NCBI GenBank assembly: GCA_937960755.1
Contig: CALGOL010000525.1
Span: 1 to 17,150 of the forward strand
Length of the DNA: 17,150 bases
Source: an uncultured Azospirillum sp.
GTDB lineage: Bacteria > Pseudomonadota > Alphaproteobacteria > Azospirillales > Azospirillaceae
Direction of reading: 5' to 3'
Under the pieces are notes generated by a model. It searched no databases, was not told the DNA's origin, and saw nothing but the letters and a program-made list of their open reading frames with translations. Positions 1-6,479 of the stretch are shown here, piece by piece (the first letter of the stretch is position 1; every line of letters begins with the position of its first letter). Both the position numbers and the translations under genes were made by a program.

Positions 1-144
1 CCAAGCGGGGCGACGACGCGCGGCGATCAGCCCCCAAGCGGCAACCCCCGCCAGCAGCAGGAGCCAAACCGGCAGGCCGCGCGGCCCCAAGGCGGCCAGC
101 GGTCCCAGCAGGCTGAGCAACAAGGCGGCGACGACGCGCGGCAT
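1..144 (-). CDS. N-terminal fragment of a hydrophobic membrane protein (runs off left edge)
   Basis: Reading leftward from the ATG at 144-142 there are 48 open codons to the window edge. The translation begins MPRVVAALLLSLLGPLAALG and continues with a second hydrophobic stretch (about residues 25-41), then an Arg-rich turn (RRR at about 44-46). Two closely spaced hydrophobic segments and a positive loop fit the start of a polytopic inner-membrane protein. O-antigen ligase/polymerase-type proteins often begin this way, but that is only a guess because no family motif lies inside the window. Codon use is GC-rich in third positions, as in the neighbours. The ribosome binding site is weak. The gene faces away from the small gene at 275, so the 130 bp between them should hold promoters for both. 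Confidence 0.5.
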   Translation of the reverse strand, partial: MPRVVAALLLSLLGPLAALGPRGLPVWLLLLAGVAAWGLIAARRRPAW

Positions 145-208
145 GAGGCGAACTTTCGTGAAATCGGCGTCGGCTGCATAGCAAGCCGCCAATCCCATTT
201 CAATCTTC

Positions 209-235
209 TTGCGTTTGTTTAAAATTTGAGATAAT
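209..235 (+). promoter_or_regulatory. Candidate sigma-70-type promoter for the small gene at 275
   Basis: This AT-rich patch in an otherwise GC-rich region contains GATAAT (230-235) as a -10 candidate. TTGCGT (209-214) lies 15 bp upstream, a short spacing, so the -35 assignment is weak. It lies 40 bp before the ATG at 275, and a strong AGGAGGT ribosome binding site follows at 264-270. Confidence 0.35.
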
Positions 236-274
236 TATAGCCAAACGCGCCGCTTCAGCGCACAGGAGGTCGCC

Positions 275-505
275 ATGATCGTCGAGGGACTGAACATCGC
301 CAGCCAAGCCGCCGCGGTGTGGGATCTGTTGCGGGATTTGGCGCGCAGCCAGCCGCTGGGCGCCGCCGTCACGCTGATTTTCGTCGCGGATATGGTTTTG
401 AGCGCCGCCGGGGCGCTGCTTGACCGCTGGGAGGCGGCTAATCCGCGCCGTTCCAGCCGCAACGCCGCAGCGCCGCCTGCATGTGCGGCGGAACCGGGGC
501 GGTGA
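275..505 (+). CDS. Small hypothetical membrane protein, 76 aa
   Basis: I do not recognise a family. The ATG is preceded at the right distance by a near-perfect Shine-Dalgarno sequence (AGGAGGT, 264-270) and an AT-rich promoter-like patch. The protein has an amphipathic N-terminal part (residues 1-27), one predicted membrane segment at about residues 28-48 (GAAVTLIFVADMVLSAAGAL), then a basic, Ala/Pro-rich tail. Codon third positions are strongly G/C, which supports real coding. The last 68 bp (438-505) overlap, antisense, the 3' end of the RluA-family gene, so the tail may be poorly constrained. No neighbour suggests a function. Confidence 0.55.
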   Translation: MIVEGLNIASQAAAVWDLLRDLARSQPLGAAVTLIFVADMVLSAAGALLDRWEAANPRRSSRNAAAPPACAAEPGR

Positions 506-1151
506 CCACCACCATTTCCTGTTCTTTACGCAGCCGGAAGCCGACGCTGCGCGCCAACAAGTGGAGTTCGCCTTTGCCGGATTCGCCCTTCACCGGGCCG
601 TAAAACGGTTCACCCGCCAGCGGACAGCCCAGCGCCGCGGCGTGCACCCGCAGCTGGTGGGTGCGGCCGGTCAGCGGCGTCAGTTCCAGCCATGACAGCC
701 CGCCGCCGGTCCCCAGCACGCGATAGCGGCTGCGCGCCGGTTTGCCGGTCGGATCGACGACGATGGCGAAGCCGCCGGGTTTACGGATTTTCAGCAAGGG
801 CAGGTCGATTTCCCCCTCCGAATGGGGAGGAATCCCTTCCGCCGCCGCCCAGTAGGTTTTCTCCACCCAGCCGCCGGCGAATAACTGGCCCAGTCTTTTT
901 AGCGCCCAGTCGTTGAGTCCGAGCATCAGACAGCCGGCGGTGTCGCGGTCGAGCCGGTGGGCGAGGCCGGGCGCGCGCTCCCCTTCCGCCGCCAGCCAGG
1001 GCAGATAAAGGTCAAGGTGATCGGTGATGCGGCCCGCTTGATGCACCGCCAGTCCGGCGGGCTTATCGATGACGAGAACGTCGCCGTCGCGGTGCAGAAC
1101 GCGGGCCTTGAGTTCTTCCGGGTCTGCAAAGGCGGAGGTGCTCAGGGCCAT
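438..1151 (-). CDS. RluA-family pseudouridine synthase, 237 aa
   Basis: The protein isomerises specific uridines in rRNA or tRNA to pseudouridine. It carries the family signature HRLDRDTAG at residues 65-73, with Asp68 as the expected catalytic residue. The substrate-loop motif LTGRTHQLRVHAAALG lies further on. There is no N-terminal S4 domain, unlike RluD at 12637-11582, so it resembles compact RluA/TruC-like enzymes; the exact target base cannot be read from sequence. I place the start at the ATG at 1151-1149, because an N-terminus homologous to the family (RVLHRDGDVLVIDKPAGLAV) begins shortly after it. The reading frame extends further upstream, but there it lies within hemF in another frame. 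The start overlaps the end of hemF by 10 bp, so it is the third gene of an overlapping trmL-hemF-rluA unit. Confidence 0.88.
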   Translation of the reverse strand: MALSTSAFADPEELKARVLHRDGDVLVIDKPAGLAVHQAGRITDHLDLYLPWLAAEGERAPGLAHRLDRDTAGCLMLGLNDWALKRLGQLFAGGWVEKTYWAAAEGIPPHSEGEIDLPLLKIRKPGGFAIVVDPTGKPARSRYRVLGTGGGLSWLELTPLTGRTHQLRVHAAALGCPLAGEPFYGPVKGESGKGELHLLARSVGFRLRKEQEMVVVTAPVPPHMQAALRRCGWNGAD

Positions 1152-2023
1152 TTCACCTCGGGCGGCAGGCTCATCAGAATCGCTTCGACATTGCCGCCGG
1201 TTTTCAGCCCGAAGGTCGTGCCGCGGTCGTAGAGCAGATTGAATTCGACGTAGCGGCCGCGGCGGATCAGTTGGCGCTCGCGCTGCTCGGCGGTCCACGG
1301 CGCGTTCATGCGGCGGCGGACGATGGCGGGATAGACGTCAAGGAACGCCAGACCGACGTCGCGGGTGAAGGCGAAATCCTTGTCCCAGTCGCCGCTATCC
1401 AACTGGTCGTAGAATATGCCGCCGGCGCCGCGCGGCTCGTCGCGGTGGGGCAGATAGAAGTACCGGTCGCACCATTCCTTAAAACGCGGGTGATAATCCG
1501 GGTTATGCGCGTCGCAGGCCGCTTTCAACGCGGCGTGGAACGTCTTGGCGTCGTCCTCCGCCGGCTCCATCGGCGTCAGGTCGGCCCCGCCGCCGAACCA
1601 CGCCGCGCCCGAGGTGACGATGTGGCGCGTGTTCATATGCACGGCAGGCGCCAGCGGCGAGCGCATATGCGCCACCAAGCTGATCCCCGCCGCCCAGAAG
1701 CGGCCGTCGTCGCCGGCGCCGGGGATTTGCCGGCGAAATTCGTCGGAAAAGGTTCCATGCACGGTCGAGATGTTAACGCCGACCTTCTCAAACACCCGGC
1801 CCTTCATCAGAGACATCACGCCGCCGCCGCCTTCGCCGCCGGTATGGTCCGGGCGGGTCCAGCTTTTGCGTTCGAAGCGGCCGGCGGGCAGGTCGGCCCA
1901 AGCGGCGCCGGCGTAATCGTCCTCCACCGCTTCGAAGGCGGCGCAAATCCGGTCGCGCAAATCTTGGAACCAGCGGGCGGCGGCGGCTTTGCGTTGATCG
2001 GCGGAAGTTTGGTCGGCGCTCAC
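1142..2023 (-). CDS. hemF: Oxygen-dependent coproporphyrinogen III oxidase
   Basis: HemF uses O2 to decarboxylate two propionates of coproporphyrinogen III, giving protoporphyrinogen IX, a late step of haem synthesis in the cytoplasm. Recognisable family blocks in order are KSWTRPDHTGGEGGGGVMS, VHMNTRH, AAWFGGGADLTP, the WCDRYFYLPHR / RGAGGIFYD block, and the C-terminal RRGRYVEFNLLYDRGTTFGL followed by the TGG..E.ILMSLPP tail. I chose the GTG at 2023-2021: it forms a GTGA overlap with the TGA of trmL and has GGAG six bases upstream, giving 293 aa. Another GTG four codons upstream (2035) would give 297 aa and lacks such spacing. The gene lies between trmL and an rluA-type gene and is divergent from petABC, whose cytochromes need haem. 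Confidence 0.95.
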   Translation of the reverse strand: MSADQTSADQRKAAAARWFQDLRDRICAAFEAVEDDYAGAAWADLPAGRFERKSWTRPDHTGGEGGGGVMSLMKGRVFEKVGVNISTVHGTFSDEFRRQIPGAGDDGRFWAAGISLVAHMRSPLAPAVHMNTRHIVTSGAAWFGGGADLTPMEPAEDDAKTFHAALKAACDAHNPDYHPRFKEWCDRYFYLPHRDEPRGAGGIFYDQLDSGDWDKDFAFTRDVGLAFLDVYPAIVRRRMNAPWTAEQRERQLIRRGRYVEFNLLYDRGTTFGLKTGGNVEAILMSLPPEVKWP

Positions 2024-2475
2024 GGGCGGCTCCACTGACTGGTTTGGCGCAAGGCTTCGCCCAGAACCATCGCCGCGGCGACGGCGACGTTAAGCGAGCG
2101 GGCGGGCGGCTTCATCGGAATCAGCAGTCGGGCGTCGACGGCCGCATGAACGTCGGCCGGGACGCCGGCGCTCTCCCGCCCCACCATCAGCGTGTCGTCG
2201 GGGCGGAAGGCGAAGTCAACGTAAGGGGTGTCGCCGGCCGTCGTCAACAGAACGACTCGGGACGGCGGGCGGTCGCGCTGGTATGTCTCCCAAGAGGCGT
2301 GCTTGGTTAAATCGAGCAATTCGTAGTAGTCCATAACCGCTCGGCGCAATCTTTTATCATCAAGGATGAAGCCGCAGGGTTCGATTATGTCCACCGGCAA
2401 TCCCAAGGCGGCGGCGGCGCGCATCAGCGTGCCGGCGTTCTGCGGGATGTCGGGCTGAAAAAGCGCCAAACGCAT
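2020..2475 (-). CDS. trmL: tRNA (cytidine/uridine-34-2'-O)-methyltransferase, TrmL type, 151 aa
   Basis: This is a small SPOUT-class methyltransferase; E. coli TrmL (about 157 aa) methylates the 2'-O of the wobble nucleotide in tRNA-Leu isoacceptors using S-adenosylmethionine. Family marks are the N-terminal MRLALFQPDIPQNAGTLMRA (Asn13 and the following Gly-Thr region), the middle TLMVGRESAGVP motif, and the C-terminal IPMKPPARSLNVAVAAAMVL that forms the knotted cofactor site. The start at 2475 is set by homology to the family N-terminus; the frame is open further upstream but without family similarity. The upstream ribosome binding site is weak. It leads a minus-strand unit with hemF and an rluA-type gene, and faces petABC across 298 bp. 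Confidence 0.93.
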   Translation of the reverse strand: MRLALFQPDIPQNAGTLMRAAAALGLPVDIIEPCGFILDDKRLRRAVMDYYELLDLTKHASWETYQRDRPPSRVVLLTTAGDTPYVDFAFRPDDTLMVGRESAGVPADVHAAVDARLLIPMKPPARSLNVAVAAAMVLGEALRQTSQWSRP

Positions 2476-2545
2476 GTGTCTTTCGTCCCAATGGTATGAC
2501 CGGCGGACAGTCCTAGGGCCGATCTTGATGCTGCGCTGCAACGCG

Positions 2546-2563
2546 CGACACATTGTCGTGTCG
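2546..2563. promoter_or_regulatory. Nested inverted repeat between trmL and petA
   Basis: The sequence reads CGACACATTGTCGTGTCG. CGACAC (2546-2551) and GTGTCG (2558-2563) are exact reverse complements, and within it CGACA-CAT-TGTCG is a second perfect dyad. It lies 70 bp upstream of the trmL start and 210 bp upstream of petA, with no gene across it. It could be an operator; no regulator is known to me for this exact sequence. Confidence 0.35.
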
Positions 2564-2638
2564 TTGGGACGCGGTAAACGCTTTTCAAGTCCGGCGTGCG
2601 GGGTTATACCGCAGCCTCGTGACGGAAGCCCAGACGCG

Positions 2639-2652
2639 TTGATCGATATCAT
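2639..2652. promoter_or_regulatory. FNR/FixK-type binding box upstream of petABC
   Basis: The sequence TTGAT-CGAT-ATCAT matches the FNR/FixK/FnrL consensus TTGAT-N4-ATCAA at nine of ten defined positions. It lies in the 298-bp non-coding region between divergent trmL/hemF and petABC, with its centre about 128 bp from the petA ATG. Regulators of this class control respiratory and haem genes in response to low oxygen in many alphaproteobacteria. Which of the two divergent units it serves is not visible. Confidence 0.5.
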
Positions 2653-2773
2653 CGACGGCGGCGTCCCAATCCGGCATGCCGATAAACGAGAAATCAACGC
2701 AAGGCGTCCCCAGCGCCGAGCGGTCCCCGGCGCCGCAGCGCCGTAGCGCCAGTCTTCAAGGAGACGCTGACCC

Positions 2774-3349
2774 ATGGCTGAAACCACGCATCCGTCCGGC
2801 GCGGGCGCCCACGGAGCGCCCGGAGGCGGTGAAGGAACTTCCCGCCGCGACTTTCTTTATCTCGCCACCGGTGCGGTGGGCGCGGTCGGCGTCGCCGCCG
2901 CGGTCTGGCCGTTCATCGACTCCATGAACCCGGCGGCCGACACGCTGGCGCTGGCCTCTATCGACGTCGATCTCAAGGCGATCGCGCCGGGCCAGTCGAT
3001 CACCGTCACCTGGCGCGGCAAGCCGGTGTTCATCCGTCACCGCACCGCGGCGGAAATCGAACAGGCGAAGAAGGACGACGCGGCGTCCGACCTGCGCGAA
3101 GTGCAGACCGACGCCAGCCGCGTGCAGAAGCCGGAATGGCTGGTGCTGATCGGCATCTGCACGCACCTCGGCTGCGTGCCGCTGGGGCAGAAGCCCACCG
3201 ATCCGCGCGGCGAGTTCGGCGGCTGGTTCTGCCCCTGCCACGGCTCGCACTACGACACGTCCGGCCGCATCCGTAAGGGCCCGGCCCCGTTGAACCTGCC
3301 GGTGCCGCCGTACGCCTTCACCGGCGACGCGGCCATTCGCCTCGGCTGA
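2774..3349 (+). CDS. petA: Ubiquinol-cytochrome c reductase, Rieske iron-sulfur subunit, 191 aa
   Basis: This is the [2Fe-2S] subunit of the cytochrome bc1 complex; it takes an electron from ubiquinol at the Qo site and passes it to cytochrome c1. The N-terminus has a Tat motif, SRRDFLYLA (twin Arg 24-25), followed by an uncleaved-type membrane anchor at about residues 30-48. Cluster box 1 is CTHLGC (Cys129, His131, Cys134) and box 2 is CPCHGSHYD (Cys153, Cys155, His156). By family knowledge Cys129, His131, Cys153 and His156 bind the cluster, and Cys134-Cys155 form a disulfide. All are present. AAGGAG (2758-2763) precedes the ATG. It is the first gene of petABC, with 30 bp before petB. Confidence 0.97.
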   Translation: MAETTHPSGAGAHGAPGGGEGTSRRDFLYLATGAVGAVGVAAAVWPFIDSMNPAADTLALASIDVDLKAIAPGQSITVTWRGKPVFIRHRTAAEIEQAKKDDAASDLREVQTDASRVQKPEWLVLIGICTHLGCVPLGQKPTDPRGEFGGWFCPCHGSHYDTSGRIRKGPAPLNLPVPPYAFTGDAAIRLG

Positions 3350-3379
3350 GCGGCCGTTCGGCCCGCGGGAGAAAACTAA

Positions 3380-4609
3380 ATGTCCACCGGAACCACCGTT
3401 ACCTTCTCTAATCCCGTCGTGAAGTGGATCGACAGCCGTCTGCCGATCTTCTCGATGCTGGATCACGAGTACAACAAGTACCCGATGCCGCGGAACGTCA
3501 ACTATCTGTGGGCGTTCGGGGCCATCGCCGGCGTGATGCTTATCACCATGATCGCCACCGGCCTCGTGCTGGCGATGCAGTACGCCGCGAACACCCATAT
3601 CGCGTTCGACAGCGTCGAGCGCATCATGCGCGACGTCAACTACGGCTGGCTGCTGCGTTATCTGCACGCCAACGGCGCGTCGTTCTTCTTCATCGCGGTG
3701 TTCATTCACGTCTTTCGCGGCCTGTACTACGGTTCGTACAAGGCGCCGCGGGAAATCTTGTGGATGCTTGGCGTCGTCATCATGCTGCTGATGATGGCCA
3801 CCGCGTTCATGGGCTACGTGCTGCCGTGGGGCCAGATGAGCTTCTGGGGCGCCACCGTCATCACCAACCTGTTCTCGGCGTTCCCCATCGTCGGCGATCC
3901 GATCGTGACTTGGCTGTGGGGCGGCTTCTCGGTCGATAACCCGACCCTGAACCGCTTCTTCGCGCTGCACTTCCTGCTGCCGTTCGTCATCTTGGCGGTG
4001 GTGATCCTGCACACCGCGGCCCTGCACGTCTGCGGCTCCAACAACCCGTTGGGCATTGACATCAAAGGCCCGCAGGATTCGGTGCCGTTCAACCCCTACG
4101 TGACGCTGAAGGACGGCTTTGCGGTCGTCGTGTTCTTCATCTTCTACATGGGCTTCGTGTTCTACGCGCCGAACTACCTCGGTCACCCTGACAACTACAT
4201 CCCGGCGAACCCGTTGGTCACCCCGGCGCACATTGTGCCTGAATGGTACTTCCTGCCGTTCTACGCCATCCTGCGCGCGGTTCCCGACAAGCTGGGCGGC
4301 GTTTTGGCGATGTTCGGCGCCATCGCGGTGCTGTTCGTGCTGCCGTGGCTCGACACCTCCAAGGTGCGCTCGTGCAAGTTCCGTCCGATCTATCGCCAGT
4401 TCTTCTGGATCCTGGTGATTGATTGCTTGGTGCTGGGCTACGCCGGCGCCATGCCCGCCGAAGGTTCTTGGCTGCTGATCGCCCGTATCGGCACCATCTA
4501 TTATTTCTTCCACTTCCTGGTGCTGTTGCCTGTCCTGGGCAAGCTGGAACCCGTTCCCCAGTTGCCCGCCAGCATCGCCGAAGCCGTGCTGAAGAAGGAG
4601 AAGGCGTAA
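3380..4609 (+). CDS. petB: Cytochrome b subunit of the bc1 complex, 409 aa
   Basis: This is the membrane core of ubiquinol-cytochrome c reductase, carrying haems bL and bH and the Qo and Qi quinone sites. The four haem-ligand histidines sit at residues 96 and 110 (LHANGASFFF...FIHVFRG) and 197 and 211 (ALHFLL...ILHTAALH), with the expected 14-residue spacing in each pair. The Qo signature PEWY is at 287-290 and GYVLPWGQMSFWGATV at 145-160. Several further hydrophobic helices continue to the C-terminus, fitting a bacterial-type full-length cytochrome b of about 400 residues. The GGGAGA ribosome binding site is at 3367-3372. The stop codon TAA shares its last A with the petC start, which suggests translational coupling. 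Confidence 0.98.
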   Translation: MSTGTTVTFSNPVVKWIDSRLPIFSMLDHEYNKYPMPRNVNYLWAFGAIAGVMLITMIATGLVLAMQYAANTHIAFDSVERIMRDVNYGWLLRYLHANGASFFFIAVFIHVFRGLYYGSYKAPREILWMLGVVIMLLMMATAFMGYVLPWGQMSFWGATVITNLFSAFPIVGDPIVTWLWGGFSVDNPTLNRFFALHFLLPFVILAVVILHTAALHVCGSNNPLGIDIKGPQDSVPFNPYVTLKDGFAVVVFFIFYMGFVFYAPNYLGHPDNYIPANPLVTPAHIVPEWYFLPFYAILRAVPDKLGGVLAMFGAIAVLFVLPWLDTSKVRSCKFRPIYRQFFWILVIDCLVLGYAGAMPAEGSWLLIARIGTIYYFFHFLVLLPVLGKLEPVPQLPASIAEAVLKKEKA

Positions 4610-5373
4610 TGCGCGCGTTGAAGACAGCCATTCTTTCCGCGGCCCTGGCGCTGGGATTGACGGGCGCCGCTCAAGCCTCCGGCGGCGTGAAGATTCCCGA
4701 ACAGACTTGGTCGCATGGCGGCGTGTTCGGCACGTTCGACAAAGCGGCGGCCCAGCGCGGTTTCCAGGTCTACAAGACCATCTGCGCCACCTGCCACTCC
4801 ATGCGCCTTGTGCCCATCCGCACCTTGGCCGGCATCGGCTACACCGCCGATCAGCTTAAGGAAATCGCGGCCGAGTATCAGGTGAAGGACGGCCCGAACG
4901 ACGCCGGCGAAATGTTCGACCGCGCCGCCGTGCCGGCCGACCGTTTCCCCAGCCCGTTCCCCAACGACCAGGCGGCCCGCGCGTCCAACAATGGCGCGCT
5001 GCCCCCTGACCTGTCGTTGATCGCCAAGGCGCGGGTTGGCGGCGAGGATTACCTCTACGCCTTCCTGACCGGCTTTAAGGACGAAGTTCCCGCCGGCGTC
5101 GTCGTTCAGGACGGCATGTACTACAACGAGTACTTCCCCGGCCATCAGGTGGGCATGCCCAACATCCTGTCGGACGGCGGCATTGAGTACGCCGACGGCA
5201 CGCCGAACACGGCGGCGCAGCAGGCCAAGGACGTCGCGACGTTCTTGACCTTCGTCGCCGAGCCGCATTTGGAAGCCCGCAAGTCGATGGGCATTAAGGT
5301 GATCTTGTTCCTGATCGTCTTTGCCGGTTTGATGTACGCCTCCAAGCGCCAGCTCTGGAGCAAGGTGCACTGA
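4609..5373 (+). CDS. petC: Cytochrome c1 of the bc1 complex, 254 aa
   Basis: This periplasm-facing haem protein accepts electrons from the Rieske cluster and passes them to soluble or membrane cytochrome c. It has a cleavable signal peptide (residues 1-23, ending AQA), a single CxxCH haem c site at CATCH (Cys59, Cys62, His63), the likely axial methionine Met183 in FPGHQVGMPN, and a C-terminal membrane anchor at about 229-245 (KVILFLIVFAGLMYASK). I start it at the ATG at 4609, which overlaps the petB stop (TAATG) and has AAGGAG at 4595-4600; longer starts inside petB would lose the signal peptide. It ends the operon 26 bp before a strong terminator. Confidence 0.97.
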   Translation: MRALKTAILSAALALGLTGAAQASGGVKIPEQTWSHGGVFGTFDKAAAQRGFQVYKTICATCHSMRLVPIRTLAGIGYTADQLKEIAAEYQVKDGPNDAGEMFDRAAVPADRFPSPFPNDQAARASNNGALPPDLSLIAKARVGGEDYLYAFLTGFKDEVPAGVVVQDGMYYNEYFPGHQVGMPNILSDGGIEYADGTPNTAAQQAKDVATFLTFVAEPHLEARKSMGIKVILFLIVFAGLMYASKRQLWSKVH

Positions 5374-5399
5374 GCCGCTGACAAAGCGATGAGGTGAAG

Positions 5400-5438
5400 C
5401 GGGGCGCTCCATGAATGTGGAGCGCCCCGTTTGTTTTT
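5400..5438 (+). terminator. Rho-independent terminator after petC
   Basis: GGGGCGCTCC (5401-5410) pairs perfectly with GGAGCGCCCC (5419-5428) across an 8-nt loop; C5400 and G5429 extend the stem to 11 bp. The T-rich tract TTTGTTTTT follows at 5430-5438. It closes the petABC operon and isolates it from the DUF29 genes. Confidence 0.93.
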
Positions 5439-5498
5439 GTGCGCGCATGGTTTATTGTTGGTGGGCCGATCATTAACCCCACCCCAGGGTTTTCGCCG

Positions 5499-5987
5499 AT
5501 GTCGACGCTATACGATCAGGACTTCCACGCTTGGGCGCTGGCGCAGGCGGCGGCTTTGCGCCGGGCGGCGGAGTTGCGCATCAACCTGCCGGACGTGGAT
5601 ATTGAGCACTTGGCGGAAGAGATCGAGGACATGGGATCGGAACAAGCGCATGCCGTCGAATCCGCCTTAATGCGCATCATCGAGCATCTGCTGAAGCTGG
5701 AGTATTCGCCGGCTGATCGTCCGAGGGCGACGTGGCGGCGGACGGTGCGCAATCAGCGAACTGATCTTCAAAAGCGCCTGAAGCGCAGTTCATCCCTTAG
5801 GAATCCACAGTGTTTGGCGGAAATGCTCGTTGACGCTTGGCGAGATGGGCGCCGGCTGGCGTATGAGGGTTTGATCGATCAGGGCGAACCGGACGCTGCG
5901 GCGTCCATCCCCCAGGATTGTCCCTACAGCCTTGAGCAACTTTGTGATTTTGAGTGGTGGCCGGATGGGAGGGCCAACGCCCTATGA
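5499..5987 (+). CDS. DUF29 family protein, copy 1, 162 aa
   Basis: DUF29 proteins are small, mostly helical and of unknown function, often in several copies in cyanobacteria and some alphaproteobacteria. Family features seen here are the start LYDQDFHAWALAQAAALR, the block HLAEEIEDMGSEQ (about residues 41-53), EHLLKLEYSP (about 62-71), a basic middle, and the C-terminal IPQDCPYSLEQLCDFEWWP. The ATG at 5499 matches the start of the paralogue downstream. The ribosome binding site is weak. The stop overlaps the next gene by 4 bp (ATGA). The first 200 bp are about 94% identical to the next gene while the rest is far more diverged (see findings). Confidence 0.88.
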   Translation: MSTLYDQDFHAWALAQAAALRRAAELRINLPDVDIEHLAEEIEDMGSEQAHAVESALMRIIEHLLKLEYSPADRPRATWRRTVRNQRTDLQKRLKRSSSLRNPQCLAEMLVDAWRDGRRLAYEGLIDQGEPDAAASIPQDCPYSLEQLCDFEWWPDGRANAL

Positions 5988-6463
5988 GAGATCTTTACGA
6001 TCAGGACTTCCACGCTTGGGCGCTGGCGCAGGCGGCGGCTTTGCGCCGGGCGGCGGAGTTGCGCATCAACCTGCCCGACGTGGATTTGGCGCATCTGGCG
6101 GAAGAGATTGAGGACATGGGATCGGAACAAGCGCATGCCGTCGAATCCGCTCTCGCGCGCATTATCGAGCATCTGCTGAAGCTGGAGTATTCGCCGTCGC
6201 CTTGGCCGCGTCGCGGTTGGAAAGCGAGCGTCGCTAAACATCGCGCTCATTTGGCGCGGCGCTTACGCGCCAGCCCCAGCCTTAAGACTCCCGCGCGGGC
6301 GGAGGAAATGCTGTGTAACGCTTGGCAGGATGGGCGCCGGCTTGCCGTGATCGGACTGGAAGCCTATAGCGAAGCCGCGGCGGCCATCCCGCAAGATTGC
6401 CCCTACAGTTTTGAACAGCTTTGCGATTTCGACTGGCTGCCCCCCAGCCGGCTTACCCTCTGA
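5984..6463 (+). CDS. DUF29 family protein, copy 2, 159 aa
   Basis: This is a tandem paralogue of the preceding gene, starting MRDLYDQDFHAWALAQAAAL and ending with the same IPQDCPYSFEQLCDFDWLP signature. Residues 4-70 are nearly identical to copy 1. The central basic segment (PRRGWKASVAKHRAHLARRL) and the stretch before IPQDCPY are only about half identical. The ATG overlaps the copy 1 stop as ATGA, with GGGAGGG about 10 bases upstream inside copy 1, so the two are translated from one message. The pair could form a heteromeric complex, which is inference. The biochemical function of DUF29 is unknown to me. The DUF924 gene starts 16 bp downstream. Confidence 0.88.
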   Translation: MRDLYDQDFHAWALAQAAALRRAAELRINLPDVDLAHLAEEIEDMGSEQAHAVESALARIIEHLLKLEYSPSPWPRRGWKASVAKHRAHLARRLRASPSLKTPARAEEMLCNAWQDGRRLAVIGLEAYSEAAAAIPQDCPYSFEQLCDFDWLPPSRLTL

Positions 6464-6479
6464 CGGAGCTTGACCCCCC

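Noticed and set aside
2756..4513. A 585-codon open frame on the minus strand opposite petA and petB
   Set aside because: It mirrors the codon structure of unmistakable petA and petB genes; its translation is His/Arg/Asp-rich with no family resemblance. It is a GC-rich shadow.
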